Origin: Pyronema omphalodes | Lineage: Eukaryota; Ascomycota; Pezizomycetes; Pezizales; Pyronemataceae | DNA length: 64,000 nucleotides | Direction: 5' to 3' | Assembly: GCA_024516155.1 (NCBI GenBank) | Contig: JAJJXM010000016.1 | Span: forward strand, 799,501 to 863,500 | In this document: piece after piece, positions 36,452 through 46,580 of the stretch | How positions within the stretch are numbered: position 1 is the first letter of the stretch | Layout: each line of letters begins with the position of its first letter | The notes under the pieces: generated by a model | What the model saw: the letters and a program-made list of their open reading frames with translations, nothing else | The model's database searches: none | What the model was told of the DNA's origin: nothing | Position numbers and translations under genes: made by a program

Positions 36452-37193
36452 CTAAAAAAACCCCTCCCACGTCTGCCTTTCCCTCCTCGGCGTCCTAGCC
36501 GGCGGAAACCCCAGACCCAAAGGTAACTCATTCGGCTTCAGCTTCGGTTCTCTACGAGGTGCCCAACACATACTCTGCCAACCCATCATCGGAGCTCTAG
36601 TATTCTTCGGAGTATGAGGACTCGCCGGCGTTTTAGCTCTTCCATCCTCCCCATTGTCTTTCCGACCCTTCCCGACAGGACAGGGAGTGGCAGGGACATC
36701 GGAGTCGGAGCCGGAGTCGTAGTTATCTTCATCACTATGCTCGGAACCGGCTTCGCTGTCGGTTGAGTTGGTGTCGAAATGGGATTCGCTGGGTGTGGAG
36801 GGTGTGGCGGGGCTGCTGATTAGAAGGGGGTTGTTGACAGTGCCAGCTAAGAAGTTAGAAGGTGTAGTTGGTGTTGCCGTTGCCGTTGCTGTAGCTTTGT
36901 GGGTTGGTGTTCTTGGAAGGGAGGAGATGTTGCTCTCTGTAAGAGGCGTGGGGGCTAGGTCTATGAGAGGTTAGTATAGAGAGATGCTATAGAGCCTTCT
37001 GATTAAGGATGGAAAGGAAGGGAGCCGAACAGATTGGGGGAGTAAAATGTGAGTTGAAGGACTCTTGCTCGCCGGTGGAATTTGCATGTCGGTTGGGTGT
37101 GGATGGCGTGGCTTTGGGGGTGAGTTGGAATTGGTTAAGGGGATGCTTGGGTGTGTCTGGCGGGACTTTGGAGGGCCTTTTGCGAGGTGGCAT
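36452..37193 (-). CDS. Disordered S/T-P-rich basic/acidic protein, two exons
   Basis: The model is complement of 36452..36960 joined to 37031..37193 (223 residues). The 70-nt intron has a weak donor (GTTCGG) but an excellent 3' end (ATACTAACCTCTCATAG), and the phases agree. The protein starts MPPRKRPSK and carries more than a dozen SP/TP dipeptides (LTPKATPSTP, SSPATPSTPS, KTPASPHTPK). A strongly acidic Ser/Asp stretch lies at about residues 128-150. The C-terminal block has two Trp (MMGWQSMCWAPRR) and ends RRERQTWEGFF. The many proline-directed sites suggest a substrate or inhibitor of CDK/MAPK enzymes and a nuclear location. That is inference, and I do not recognise the family. Confidence 0.68.
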
Positions 37194-37724
37194 TGTGGTG
37201 AGGATGGAATTTGTAAGGGTAGTGGTGTTTTGCGAGGTGGATTTATAGGAAGGAGTGGCTGTGTATGGTACATTAAATACTGCTTCTCAATATGGTGTTG
37301 AAATAGTTGGGGGTCCAAATCTTGTTGTCGTTTGAGGGTTTGGGCTGTGTTGATCTCAGAGGAAAACTATCTCCGGGGCAACTAGAGATCAATGAGCATG
37401 AATCAAATGAAATGTTACAAATAAATAATTGAGGAACGAGAACTGGGCCCGGAGAATAGATGATCTCGAGACATGGCTTCTCAGACATAGTTGTGAAACT
37501 ATCAAGCAGCATACATATTAGTTGTTAATCATACTGGCTGGTTGCACGAGTCACGAATCGCCTGAAAATCTAGTACCAAGTGGATCTTTGGTGGTACAAT
37601 CTACATATTTTATAATACAGGAAACCATTAATTGATATCTTACAATTCATCGCCAAAAACACACCGTAAAAACTCAGAACCAACGCCAAATTCTCCGTAA
37701 GTGCTCAAATACATCCCTCTTCCG
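37194..37724. other. Intergenic stretch between two minus-strand genes
   Basis: It holds the promoter of the S/T-P-rich gene and the 3' flank of the first DUF1115-like gene. The minus strand upstream of the ATG is CA-rich, as in fungal leaders. Nothing else is seen. Confidence 0.55.
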
Positions 37725-38276
37725 TTACGTGGCAAAGTACTTCCGAATCGTGAAAACCTCTCCAACCTCATTCTTTCTCTGAACAGACATCCTTCTCATA
37801 CTAGAATGCTTCTTCGTACTTCCATCTCCCCAGACATCATACCAAGTCTTATCCGGTTTACTCGTAAAGTGTTGCGCCGCTGCATCCAACTCTTTGTTCA
37901 ACCACTTTGTAATATCTCCACCAGTTCCCAGTGCCTCTGCCTCCTCGATCATCTTAGGGATATCGAATCGTCGTCTAATCTTCTCCTTCTCGAAGGCGAT
38001 AGCCATACGAGGCGCGATAGCCTCGTGCTGAATCTGGATCTGTTTATCTTTCTTGTCGTAACCGCCGATAGTGTAGACGTAACCCTTGAAGTTCTCAAGT
38101 TCAGGACCGGGAAGATCTGGAGGATCTAATTCCTTGGGTGTAGAGACGAGGATAATGCCTGGTGTGCCGGTCTTGAAAAAACCGCGGATTCCGGTACGGA
38201 TGGAAAGACCGCGGATACGGGTTACGACCTTGGAGCCGGAGGCGAGCTTGCGCATTACGATGAGGGCGATTGCCAT
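37725..38276 (-). CDS. DUF1115-like (RWDD2 C-terminal type) protein, 183 residues
   Basis: Single-exon gene with ATG at 38274..38276. Residues 1-50 read MAIALIVMRKLASGSKVV...LSIRTGIRGFFKTGTPGIILVS, the alpha/beta block of DUF1115 proteins (GF.K.G.PG..LV). A basic-acidic middle and a helical C-terminal part (MIEEAEALGTGGDITKWLNKEL) follow. It shares start, spacing and both conserved blocks with the gene at 44060. Family members often follow an RWD domain, which is absent here. The biochemical role is not established. It shares a 379-bp upstream region head-to-head with the PPR-like gene, so co-regulation is possible. Confidence 0.8.
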   Translation of the reverse strand: MAIALIVMRKLASGSKVVTRIRGLSIRTGIRGFFKTGTPGIILVSTPKELDPPDLPGPELENFKGYVYTIGGYDKKDKQIQIQHEAIAPRMAIAFEKEKIRRRFDIPKMIEEAEALGTGGDITKWLNKELDAAAQHFTSKPDKTWYDVWGDGSTKKHSSMRRMSVQRKNEVGEVFTIRKYFAT

Positions 38277-38655
38277 GGTGGCGTCGTAGTTTCGAGGGAG
38301 CGCGACGTGCGGTGGTAGGTTTGCGAATAAGGTGCTGTAAAGTTTTGCGAGAGAGAGCTTCCGAGGATTTGAAGATTAAGTGTTTTAATCACGTGCAAAA
38401 AGTGGCGGGGTGCGGATGTTTCTAGTAGCTTTGGCTTTTAGCGCGTCAAACTATCAAGGTGTGGCTGAGCGGCTATAGTAGTTAATGCATAAACAGTTGT
38501 GGCGTTACTGAATTGTGGCTTGTAAGATGACCCCACGTTCCACCGGAAGCCCCACGATGAGCAGAGCCTCACCAATTCGCGACTCCAACAATTTCTCGGA
38601 ATTCCCCGTTCACGGCAACGTTTAACACCTGTCACCAACCGCGACGTCTCGATGA
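38277..38655. promoter_or_regulatory. Short head-to-head intergenic region (bidirectional promoter candidate)
   Basis: The starts of the minus-strand DUF1115-like gene and the plus-strand PPR-like gene are only 379 bp apart and point away from each other. Both promoters must lie here. An ATG at 38652 in a different frame overlaps the PPR-like start. No clear TATA box is seen. Confidence 0.5.
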
Positions 38656-41600
38656 ATGTCACTGTCTATCTTTAAGACAGCTTTCGGCCAGGCTTTACGC
38701 CGTCGACCACTCAGTGCCCATGCGTTGGCCGGTTTCAATGGATCCGTTCTCGACTCCACCGTTTCCCCGTACTGCCGACACGGAGATGGATGTACAGCCG
38801 CACCTCTCCATACCTCTACAAAACGACACACCTCCGAAACAAAGCCGCCGATTAAATCGAGACGAAATGCGGAAGCTACACGGGGCCAGAAGACGGCGGA
38901 AAAACGAGCGCTTGCACTAAGGTGGTGGTTACTTAAGCAGCATGCACAGCGGAAGACCAGGCATGTGCGATTGAGAAGACCACAAGCTCCTGGAAAGCTC
39001 AAAACCTGGGCGGAAGAAGAGACATTTATATTGAAATCCTATCCTTGGAAACGCCTCCCGAGAAAATACCGGAATCTGGTTTTCAAGAGGATAGTTTCCC
39101 CGAAACAAAGAGCATTACCCCCGGATCCTGATCCGGCATTAAAAGTACGGCAGTATTTCAGAAGCCCCGCACCGAAATTAATCGATTTATTACGGGAGAC
39201 TTGCTTGGATATAAAAGGCTACTATCCGGGAAAAACGGACTTATCCTACGTTGACCCTCTCACTCCTGTCGCTGAACGGCCAACTCGGGAAAGACCACTA
39301 TTCATTGCATCTCATCGATGGGCTAGATATTCGTTGAAGGAAATTACTACGGCGTTTATATACTACTGCAGGTCTATCGGTGGTTTCCCAGGGAAATTGT
39401 CATCTTCCCCCACAAGATTATGGGCTCCGCACCGGAGTCGGAGGCTACAAGCAATAAAGGATCGGATGGTAATGGCCAAGGTTTTTACACCATGGACCAA
39501 GTCATACCTCAAATCTCGAGGGTGTACTCCAGGGGATGTAATGAGATGGGCTTGGCTGGTGACTTCAGAGAATGCGGCTGTGGTAGAACGAAAACTCAAG
39601 CTGATGGCCCAAGAGTCCCCCGAAGCAAGTAAATCTCTTCCTCTGTTTGTAGTTATGTCGATATTACAAAGGAATTTCATTCGAAGATCCACACTACAGC
39701 TCCTCATACCAATAGTTGAGAATCTATATTCGAAAACCAACCAAGTACGGATCCAGGACGATAAGACAACTGTAGTTTTAGGAGTCCGTCTCATTCGTCA
39801 TTTTCGAAAAACCTGGCCGTCTGGTTTGACTTGGGTTGCCAAATTGATTTCCGACAACTTCTACACCACTGCTACCACCGAACCGCTACCAAGATGGGTG
39901 ACGGGCACCTTCAACCGCCTCCTAAACCTATTCTCCATACCCCCAACCGAAGGACCTTTCAAAAATGTGTCTACATTGCAAAAATGTCAATTTACTTTGG
40001 TCCATAGGATGGTGGAACTGAAGGTACCCTTTCTAAGAGAAGGTTATCGAGCCATGATCTCCGTCCAATTGGCACATCACAAAACCGCTGAGGAAGCCGC
40101 CAAGGCACGGAACATGAAGAGTAGTTGGCCACCATTTTATACCGAACCACACGGATGGACTGCTCATCACCGCAAAGCTCATGAAGGATTTGTTACCCGT
40201 GCAGGTCTTATAGTAGGGCAAATGATCGAAGACGGATACCCATTATTGGACTGGGAGAAGGAGGCTTTAATTCTATCAGGAAAAGACACGGATAATACCC
40301 CGACTATTCAAACTCGAAGTTTCTGGAATAAGGGTAAATCCAGCACTAAGGAATGTTCTGTTGATAGTGCCCAGATTTGGGCTGCCCGTGTTCGAGCTAC
40401 GAGAACTCTTGACGAAGCTTGGTACAATTTTCAGCAATGCAAAGCACAGAGTGGTGCTCCGCCGGATGAGGTTGTCTGGATGGAAATGTTTGAGAAGGTC
40501 ATTTGGGCGGAGAAGTTACGGAAGAAATTGGATAAAGAGCAACGCATTGAACGCAGCATAGACGAAAATTCGCCGATATCTGTAACACACTACCAAATAC
40601 GCCACAACGAGCTGAAAAATCATGACTACATCCCTGGCGATGGAAAGGAGCTTGTCCCATCGGATTTGAACCCTAAAAATAGACCATACACCGCCGAACC
40701 CCCTCCAAGCTTAGACGAGCTTTTTGGCAGTATGATCCGTGATGGGATTAAACCACGGAGCAGACTCGTATCTATGCTTCTCAGTGAAACATCCCGACCT
40801 TGGTCATTTGCCATGTCAGTACTTAATCACTGGGACAAAGAAATGACCAAGAAGATAATTGCACCCAACCAAAGGCTCCGCAAGAACTTTAATCTCCAGC
40901 CTTTACAACCCTCAGCACCTCCGGAGCCCACAACAGAAATCAACGCACAAGTCCTGCGAGCACTCTTAACCTTCCTCTGCAATAGCCACTTCCGGTACCG
41001 CGCCCGGACTCTCCTTCTCGCCCACCAACCACAAGACTCCCGCACCTGGAACGTCGTAATGGAAAGCTTCCTAAACTTCGACTACAAAGACCATCAGCCC
41101 TGGCATCCACAAACCATCGACTGTCTTATCATCATCTGGCAGCTGTTCAAGCAGATGATGAAAACCACAGATCCCAATCCTGAAACCCTCCGCTTACTTG
41201 CCACGGCTGCGGAACGCTCTTTATCCACCGAGGTTACCTGGGATGGTGTCAGGCCTATCGAGAAGTTGATTCCGATTTTCTTCAAGAGTATCGGTATGGA
41301 AGATGAGGATGCTATACCACCGGTACAACCCGAACCTGCATTTTTGCATGTCTTTATGCGGGTCCTTGGATTAATGAGGAGGTACGATGAGATGGAGATG
41401 GTTATCAACTTTTTGGCGAGGAAAAAGGTGCAGTTGACGGAGGAACGGAAAGGGCGGCAGGTACTGGTGGCATGTAGGGTGTTTTTGGAGGGTGCAGGGT
41501 ATGGGGTACCAGAATGGGATTTTGAGATTAGTCGCAGGGGTTGGGAAACGTTGGAAAGGCTCACGCCGGTGGTGAATGAAGCTTGGGGTGGGTGGGGGGA

Positions 41601-41694
41601 GGAGAGTGATGTGGTTATGTATTTGGTACTGGGAAGACTGGTGAGGGGACAGAGACTGGTTGAGCAGCAGCAGGAAGAGTTGGTGGAATTGTAA
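38656..41694 (+). CDS. Large mitochondrial PPR-like protein, single exon, 1012 residues
   Basis: An uninterrupted 1012-codon frame starts MSLSIFKTAFGQALRRRPLS, a typical mitochondrial targeting peptide rich in Arg and lacking acidic residues. The body is helical throughout, very basic near residues 65-105, and contains pentatricopeptide-like pieces such as SLDELFGSMIRDGIKPRSRLVSM (only part quoted in sense: LF..M...GIKP..R) at about residues 690-712. PPR-type proteins of fungal mitochondria bind organelle RNA to control its processing or translation. Which transcript this one would serve is unknown. The PPR label is tentative; the gene itself is firm. A four-base-upstream ATG (38652) opens a short out-of-frame reading frame. 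Confidence 0.85.
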   Translation: MSLSIFKTAFGQALRRRPLSAHALAGFNGSVLDSTVSPYCRHGDGCTAAPLHTSTKRHTSETKPPIKSRRNAEATRGQKTAEKRALALRWWLLKQHAQRKTRHVRLRRPQAPGKLKTWAEEETFILKSYPWKRLPRKYRNLVFKRIVSPKQRALPPDPDPALKVRQYFRSPAPKLIDLLRETCLDIKGYYPGKTDLSYVDPLTPVAERPTRERPLFIASHRWARYSLKEITTAFIYYCRSIGGFPGKLSSSPTRLWAPHRSRRLQAIKDRMVMAKVFTPWTKSYLKSRGCTPGDVMRWAWLVTSENAAVVERKLKLMAQESPEASKSLPLFVVMSILQRNFIRRSTLQLLIPIVENLYSKTNQVRIQDDKTTVVLGVRLIRHFRKTWPSGLTWVAKLISDNFYTTATTEPLPRWVTGTFNRLLNLFSIPPTEGPFKNVSTLQKCQFTLVHRMVELKVPFLREGYRAMISVQLAHHKTAEEAAKARNMKSSWPPFYTEPHGWTAHHRKAHEGFVTRAGLIVGQMIEDGYPLLDWEKEALILSGKDTDNTPTIQTRSFWNKGKSSTKECSVDSAQIWAARVRATRTLDEAWYNFQQCKAQSGAPPDEVVWMEMFEKVIWAEKLRKKLDKEQRIERSIDENSPISVTHYQIRHNELKNHDYIPGDGKELVPSDLNPKNRPYTAEPPPSLDELFGSMIRDGIKPRSRLVSMLLSETSRPWSFAMSVLNHWDKEMTKKIIAPNQRLRKNFNLQPLQPSAPPEPTTEINAQVLRALLTFLCNSHFRYRARTLLLAHQPQDSRTWNVVMESFLNFDYKDHQPWHPQTIDCLIIIWQLFKQMMKTTDPNPETLRLLATAAERSLSTEVTWDGVRPIEKLIPIFFKSIGMEDEDAIPPVQPEPAFLHVFMRVLGLMRRYDEMEMVINFLARKKVQLTEERKGRQVLVACRVFLEGAGYGVPEWDFEISRRGWETLERLTPVVNEAWGGWGEESDVVMYLVLGRLVRGQRLVEQQQEELVEL

Positions 41695-41976
41695 TATATG
41701 TATACCATGGGATAAAACGGGGAGGTCGGTTTCGTTTGTGTTTTTTTTGGCGTTAATAGGATTTTTTTCGTATGTATATTGGTATATGATAGAATTGTTT
41801 GGGGTTATGGTTGTAGAAATTTATAGTTGTTCAGTTGCCGAAATCTATGTCAAGAAACGGTGATACAAAAAAAAACAGAAATCCATGGAAATAATCAAAT
41901 CCAACTAATAAAAACTTGCTATGCCTCAAAGCCGTTTACACATCCCAACCCTTTAATCCTATTCCTACAATCAGCA

Positions 41977-42527
41977 TCACCTACCGACCACGAGACTTTC
42001 CCCAGATACATATCCCCTCCAATTCCAGTCACCGTGGTCCGTCATATCCTTCCAAATTCCCTGCCCATATACCCCAACCCACCATCCCTCAACCCATCCC
42101 CACAACCACCTTAACCATCTTAACTCTCTCCTACATAATACGACCAACAACCACCAACATATCCATAACCTTGTAGCCCACCTGTATGTAGCCTGATCAA
42201 AAACACCCATATCCCTACCCCTATCCCTGGCGCCATTAAGCAGACAAATCGAAATATCCTTACCTCGGGTATTAGGTATGCGCAGGTATCATAAATGCGG
42301 TAATGGGTTAGTAAAAGTATACTGAGGGGTTTCGGTTTAGCTTGGCTTATTTTATTGCAGATTTTACGGGAAAAGATGGGACGAGATGGAGTTTTGTGGG
42401 TTGGGGGAGACTTGGGGAGTTGGAAGTTGCAGTTGTAGTTTGGGGAACCTTGGAGCTTCGGGGCTTTGGGACGCGATAATGTTAGAGGGGACAAGAGGAG
42501 TGGGGATAGAAGGAATGGGAATTTCAT
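41977..42527 (-). CDS. Candidate small secreted protein, uncertain 3' half
   Basis: The model is complement of 41977..42263 joined to 42323..42527 (163 residues). Exon 1 begins with a hydrophobic leader (MKFPFLLSPLLLSPLTLS) followed by a mature part with a Y-x-C motif (NYNCNF) and a second Cys. The 59-nt intron has GTATAC, a TACTAAC and a CCTAAT branch-like site, and the first AG after them. Exon 2 begins SKDISICLLNGARDRG and then becomes Trp-rich, which is suspicious. A different frame close to the end reads as a plausible Cys-containing C-terminus, so the gene may carry an error, a frameshift or another intron. A signal peptide plus Y-x-C recalls RNase-like fungal effectors, but this is not demonstrated. 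Confidence 0.35.
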
Positions 42528-44059
42528 GGATGATTGCGGTTGATGGGAGAGTTGGGATTGGAGTAAGGATTATGGGATGAGAAATTGAGATGGATGAAGT
42601 TTTGTTGCTGCTTTTTTTAGTGTGGATTGGATTGGATTAAACATGCCGGTAAATAGCATGATAGGGTTGTGTCACTGTTGATGTCAATATGGGGTAATGT
42701 AGGTTCTAAACTGGTATGCTTGGCGTTTGTGGAGTAAGGTAGGCTTTTTTGAGGAAGTGTAAAATCAAGTAATGGTTGTAGTTTGAAGGAGGTGAGGTTA
42801 TTTCAAGGAAGAGAGGTGGCAACAGGCCCAAGAAATGAAGTACGCTCTGGGGCGGATCCCAGCGAGACTCCAAGGTAACAGCTGGAGCCTCGAAATGTAA
42901 ATAGACTGTAGCATACGTCATAACCTTAAGGTTGGGAACGTTCAAGAAAATCAAATCAAATCAATTATTTCGGGCTTTGGGAAAACATATGTATAAGAAT
43001 TATATGGAGGTTTTGGAATACTGGTCATTATATAAACCGGCTTTAAAAGAACTTGGCTAATCGCGAAATCAAAATGGGAGTATTTGTAGATGTAATCCGG
43101 GAAAGTCTAATGAACCATAAAGTTCCGACTTTCATCAATGCATGATATCTTCTTTATAAATACAGTGTGCAATTTGCTATAGCTCTAGTAACCCGTATTT
43201 ACGTCTGAGCGTCTAAATCGGTTTGATGCATCAAATTTTGATATGCGCAGAAGGCTAAATTCATGCGAGAATTACGTAGATTTTTTTTTCTTACCTGACC
43301 ATACATGGTACAATGTACACAATTGATATTAAGCGGAAATCTAGAGCTTCATTGATCTAATGAAGTAAAGGCCGTTGATTCAGAAAAATTATAACTGCTT
43401 TTTTTTTTGGTAGAGATGGTAGATACATATTGAAACCAAATGTGAGTCATAACATGCCAAATTGATCAATGAAACATCTTTTTCATCCAAACTGTTCATT
43501 TCATACCGGTTGTTACTAGTCCAAACGTAATTTGGTGAGATTTGTGGATTGGCTTATCAGAAATACGAAAATCGGACGAAAGTCGGATGAAAAATATCTT
43601 ACATGAACTCATCTGTTTGGTTCCATTATTACCAGCACTTGTCTCTCATTAGCTGGAACTAACCATCCGATCTTTTTGACCGCCGTCACCAATTGATTGA
43701 TAATACTTATTTCGTAGAAATTGTGATACCTCACTTCACGGTAACCTCTCGCCAGATACTATCCAGCCAGTGCAACTTTTCGTAAGCGCCCTTATACATA
43801 TAGGGATGATCTATATTGCGGATCACCCCTATCTATTGGTGATGGAGGAATAGTCTTAGTACCTTGACCATGCTTCATTTCGGAAGATCTGCCGCGATTG
43901 CGCATTTCGCACGCTGAACATCGCTTGCAACGTTAGACCAAAAAGCCCAAACGTTCTTTACATACACGTGGCGTTACGGATAAGGCAAAACTAGAAACAG
44001 AAACGTCGCGCCAACAAAAGCTTGTCATAACCTCGACCGCTTAGCCGTCTCCGCCGGAC
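42528..44059. other. 1.5-kb AT-rich divergent intergenic stretch
   Basis: It lies between the candidate secreted gene (minus) and the second DUF1115-like gene (plus), so it holds the promoters of both. It is AT-rich with poly-T runs near 43278 and 43400. No reading frame is supported. Confidence 0.55.
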
Positions 44060-44401
44060 ATGGCAATTGCACTTTTTCACCTCCACCACCTGCTGTCGTC
44101 GAAGAAGGTTACCGCCTTACGCGCCCTGTCGAAGGAACTGTCGCTCGCGGGTGTCTATAAACGCGGTTATCCGGGGTTGCTGTTGGTATCGGGGTCAAGC
44201 GCAGAGGTGAAGGGGTTCGTCAAGAAGGTCAAGTCGATGCGATGGCAATCGTGTAATGTCAAGACCATGGAGGAATACGGAGAAGGAGGAAAGGGAATCG
44301 AAGAGGTTGAAGCTATTCGGGATGTTGTTGGAGCTGCGGGAGAGGTCTCTGCGTGGGTCAAGTCCACGCTGGGTTTGGGGAGAGGCGACGAGCGGGAATG
44401 A
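44060..44401 (+). CDS. Short DUF1115-like protein, 113 residues
   Basis: Single-exon gene starting MAIALFHLHHLLSSKKVTAL. The block LSKELSLAGVYKRGYPGLLLVSG followed by a VKGFVKKVKSMRWQSCNV segment is the DUF1115 pattern seen at the C-terminus of RWDD2-like proteins (helix, then G-PG--LV strand, then helix and RW.). The last 30 residues are acidic and end in a helix resembling that of the 37725..38276 protein. It lacks an RWD domain. Compared with its neighbour paralogue it is 70 residues shorter, missing the C-terminal extension. Function unknown; a role in translation or ubiquitin-linked regulation would be guesswork. Confidence 0.78.
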   Translation: MAIALFHLHHLLSSKKVTALRALSKELSLAGVYKRGYPGLLLVSGSSAEVKGFVKKVKSMRWQSCNVKTMEEYGEGGKGIEEVEAIRDVVGAAGEVSAWVKSTLGLGRGDERE

Positions 44402-45702
44402 ATAAAAGAGCATGTTACACAACTATGCTTTGCAAGGTGTATGTATTACTATCTTTGTGTACGTAATACAGCTACTTGAGATTATTGCGGGACGCAGCAA
44501 TGAACATTGTACTTAATAAAATAATGTACAAAGCATAGAATTTGATTTTGATGATGTAAAAGTCAATACACAAGATCAAAACATAATCAAAAGCATGCTT
44601 TTAACTGTAATATTATGAGTATGTACTCTTAATAGGTAAAGAAAATTACCCGGTCGACATTTGCTACAATTCACTGGTTTCAGCTGCACCTACTGCCGCG
44701 AAACGCTCTCCACAACATCAGGCATCCTCCACATCACCAATACCAATTCACACCCCACAACGGAAATTCCCGCTTCATACTCGAAAAAAATTTGCTTACG
44801 ATATCCACCTCCCTAAACATTCAGACAAATTCCCCAAACGCAGGTCCAAGCACTCTCAACTCTAGGCAACCGTTATGCAGCTGACTGTGCTATGGTTACA
44901 TGCGCGCCCGCACTCGAACGCATTCCAATTTTCTTATGAATCCAGCCACCACAATTCTCTAAATCAGGGCGAGTTCAATCAATTCGTTTGCAAGGCAGCT
45001 GCGTTTTGAGGCTGTATAGTAGCTGCTATCGTCAATAATGCACCCCAGCGGATAAGTCAACCTGTCATTCCGCCATCACTGTCACCTATACGCCCCGTAT
45101 AGATAACTCGCTGTCAGTCATAGCCCGTATTTCAGTTCGCTTATAGCTACCGGAATTTCTGATTTGTCCACCTTGTGGTAGGATAAAACATGACAGCCGT
45201 AAGTAGCGCCGACTGGTACATTTCACACCGACTACCTCAGCGCCAACCGGACAACCCGCGAGGAACCTCGTACATTATTTCGCCTCATCCGATCTACTCT
45301 TTGAGTAATTGAGCAGGCTTCTCCGTGTACGTGTCTCGTGGCAGTGCTGGTGTTGTGAACACATATACCGCATCGACGTCCTAGGCTTTCAAGGTATATT
45401 TGGGGATTGAGGTATGCGTTCATTTACCCAGCTGATTCTCTACGAATTTATTCAAATCTGCCTAGTTAGCCCTGAAAATGTGCTGTATATAGCGGTGGAA
45501 AACGCAACTTCAATGACTCAAACTAATCTCGGAATCCTTCGCCACTTGGAGCCTGATTGTTATTCAATCGATTGGACTGTGTTGACGCTAGCGAGGTGCT
45601 CAGAGGGTTTTGCTGGCAATGATAGTTTCGGCTTGCTTCAGAGCACCCATATTATCCCTGAAGGTAGGTCAGATCGGCACTGTACTGAGCAAGGTTCTCA
45701 GG

Positions 45703-45785
45703 TATACTGACCAAGATAAGTGAACGGTTGGCTGGAGCACGGTGTCCAGATATATCGACTAAAATAAGTGAACAGCTGGCTGAGA
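45703..45785. repeat. Imperfect ~34-bp direct repeat
   Basis: Copies at 45703..45737 and 45751..45785 share TATA-TGAC/CGACTA then ATAAGTGAAC then GCTGG-TGG-TGAG-type ends. They differ at several positions, many by transitions. Purpose unknown. Confidence 0.55.
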
Positions 45786-46117
45786 TCAAATGGCCGAGAT
45801 GATTGTAATTCTGAATAGTCGTTACATTGTTTGGTTGGGGGTTTTATTGTGCAACGTAGTTGTGAAGTTCTCACAAGGCGTGCGGGGTAGCTGAGGATGA
45901 TGTAAAACAGTATTTCTGCCACCCACACACTGTCAGCATAAATAAGTAATTAATTTCACCTTGGCATATAAGTATTTTGGTGTATAGTAAACGCAACGGA
46001 TCTCGGATACGATGAGATGTGCATGGGAGTTGATGCGAAACATGCCATGTCGTGCATACATAATGAAGTGTCACTACTCTTAAAGCCAACGTCCGCCTCT
46101 CCACGAAATTTCAAAGC

Positions 46118-46204
46118 CGCCTTGCCCGAGCTTCATCCCACTGTTTACCGCCGTTCCACAGATTTCCCAAGGACGCCTTACCCAAACTTTATCCCACTGT
46201 CCAC
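46118..46204. repeat. 31-bp direct repeat, period 56, differing almost only by transitions
   Basis: CGCCTTGCCCGAGCTTCATC at 46118 and CGCCTTACCCAAACTTTATC at 46174 continue identically into CCACTGT. The differences in the core are three G/A and one C/T changes. This is what RIP or cytosine deamination of a duplication would leave, but the sample is tiny. Confidence 0.6.
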
Positions 46205-46524
46205 AACAGCCTGAGTTTGGGACAACCAGCGTTACGTTGATCATCAAAGGGAAGATGGAGCACTGCCCAGTTCAACATGGTGATAAGTTTACTATCATCT
46301 AACTCCCCTGAATATGTTTAACCAAGCTAATTTCGAAAAGTTCCAAAAGACTTGAGCAACTAGGCAGTGCCCATAAACCAAAACTTGGTTGACTATCACC
46401 GAGAGCCTCCAACTTCTTGCATCACCAAATCTCAACAGCCTCTCCTCTCTAAGCCTCGAGATTATACACTCCAAATCTTCAACAACTGCCAGCTTCCAAG
46501 TCTCTGAGCTCCCACACCTCTCAA

Positions 46525-46539
46525 CCCCCCCCCCCCCCC
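46525..46539 (+). repeat. C15 homopolymer in a 5' leader
   Basis: Fifteen consecutive C lie about 40 bases upstream of the small gene at 46581, within a CT-rich leader. The upstream in-frame sequence is open, so the length of this tract affects whether an upstream start would be in frame. Confidence 0.85.
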
Positions 46540-46580
46540 GCTCTAGCTCCTACAGCCCTTTCAAGTTCTTGCAACACAAA

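Larger units (their letters stand above)
44402..46580. other. 2.2-kb intergenic stretch with small direct duplications
   Basis: Apart from two short imperfect direct repeats (45703..45785 and 46118..46204) no feature is clear. A 98-codon ATG frame at 45414..45710 has no domain or splice support and is not called. The last ~150 bases are a CT-rich leader of the following small gene. Confidence 0.5.
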
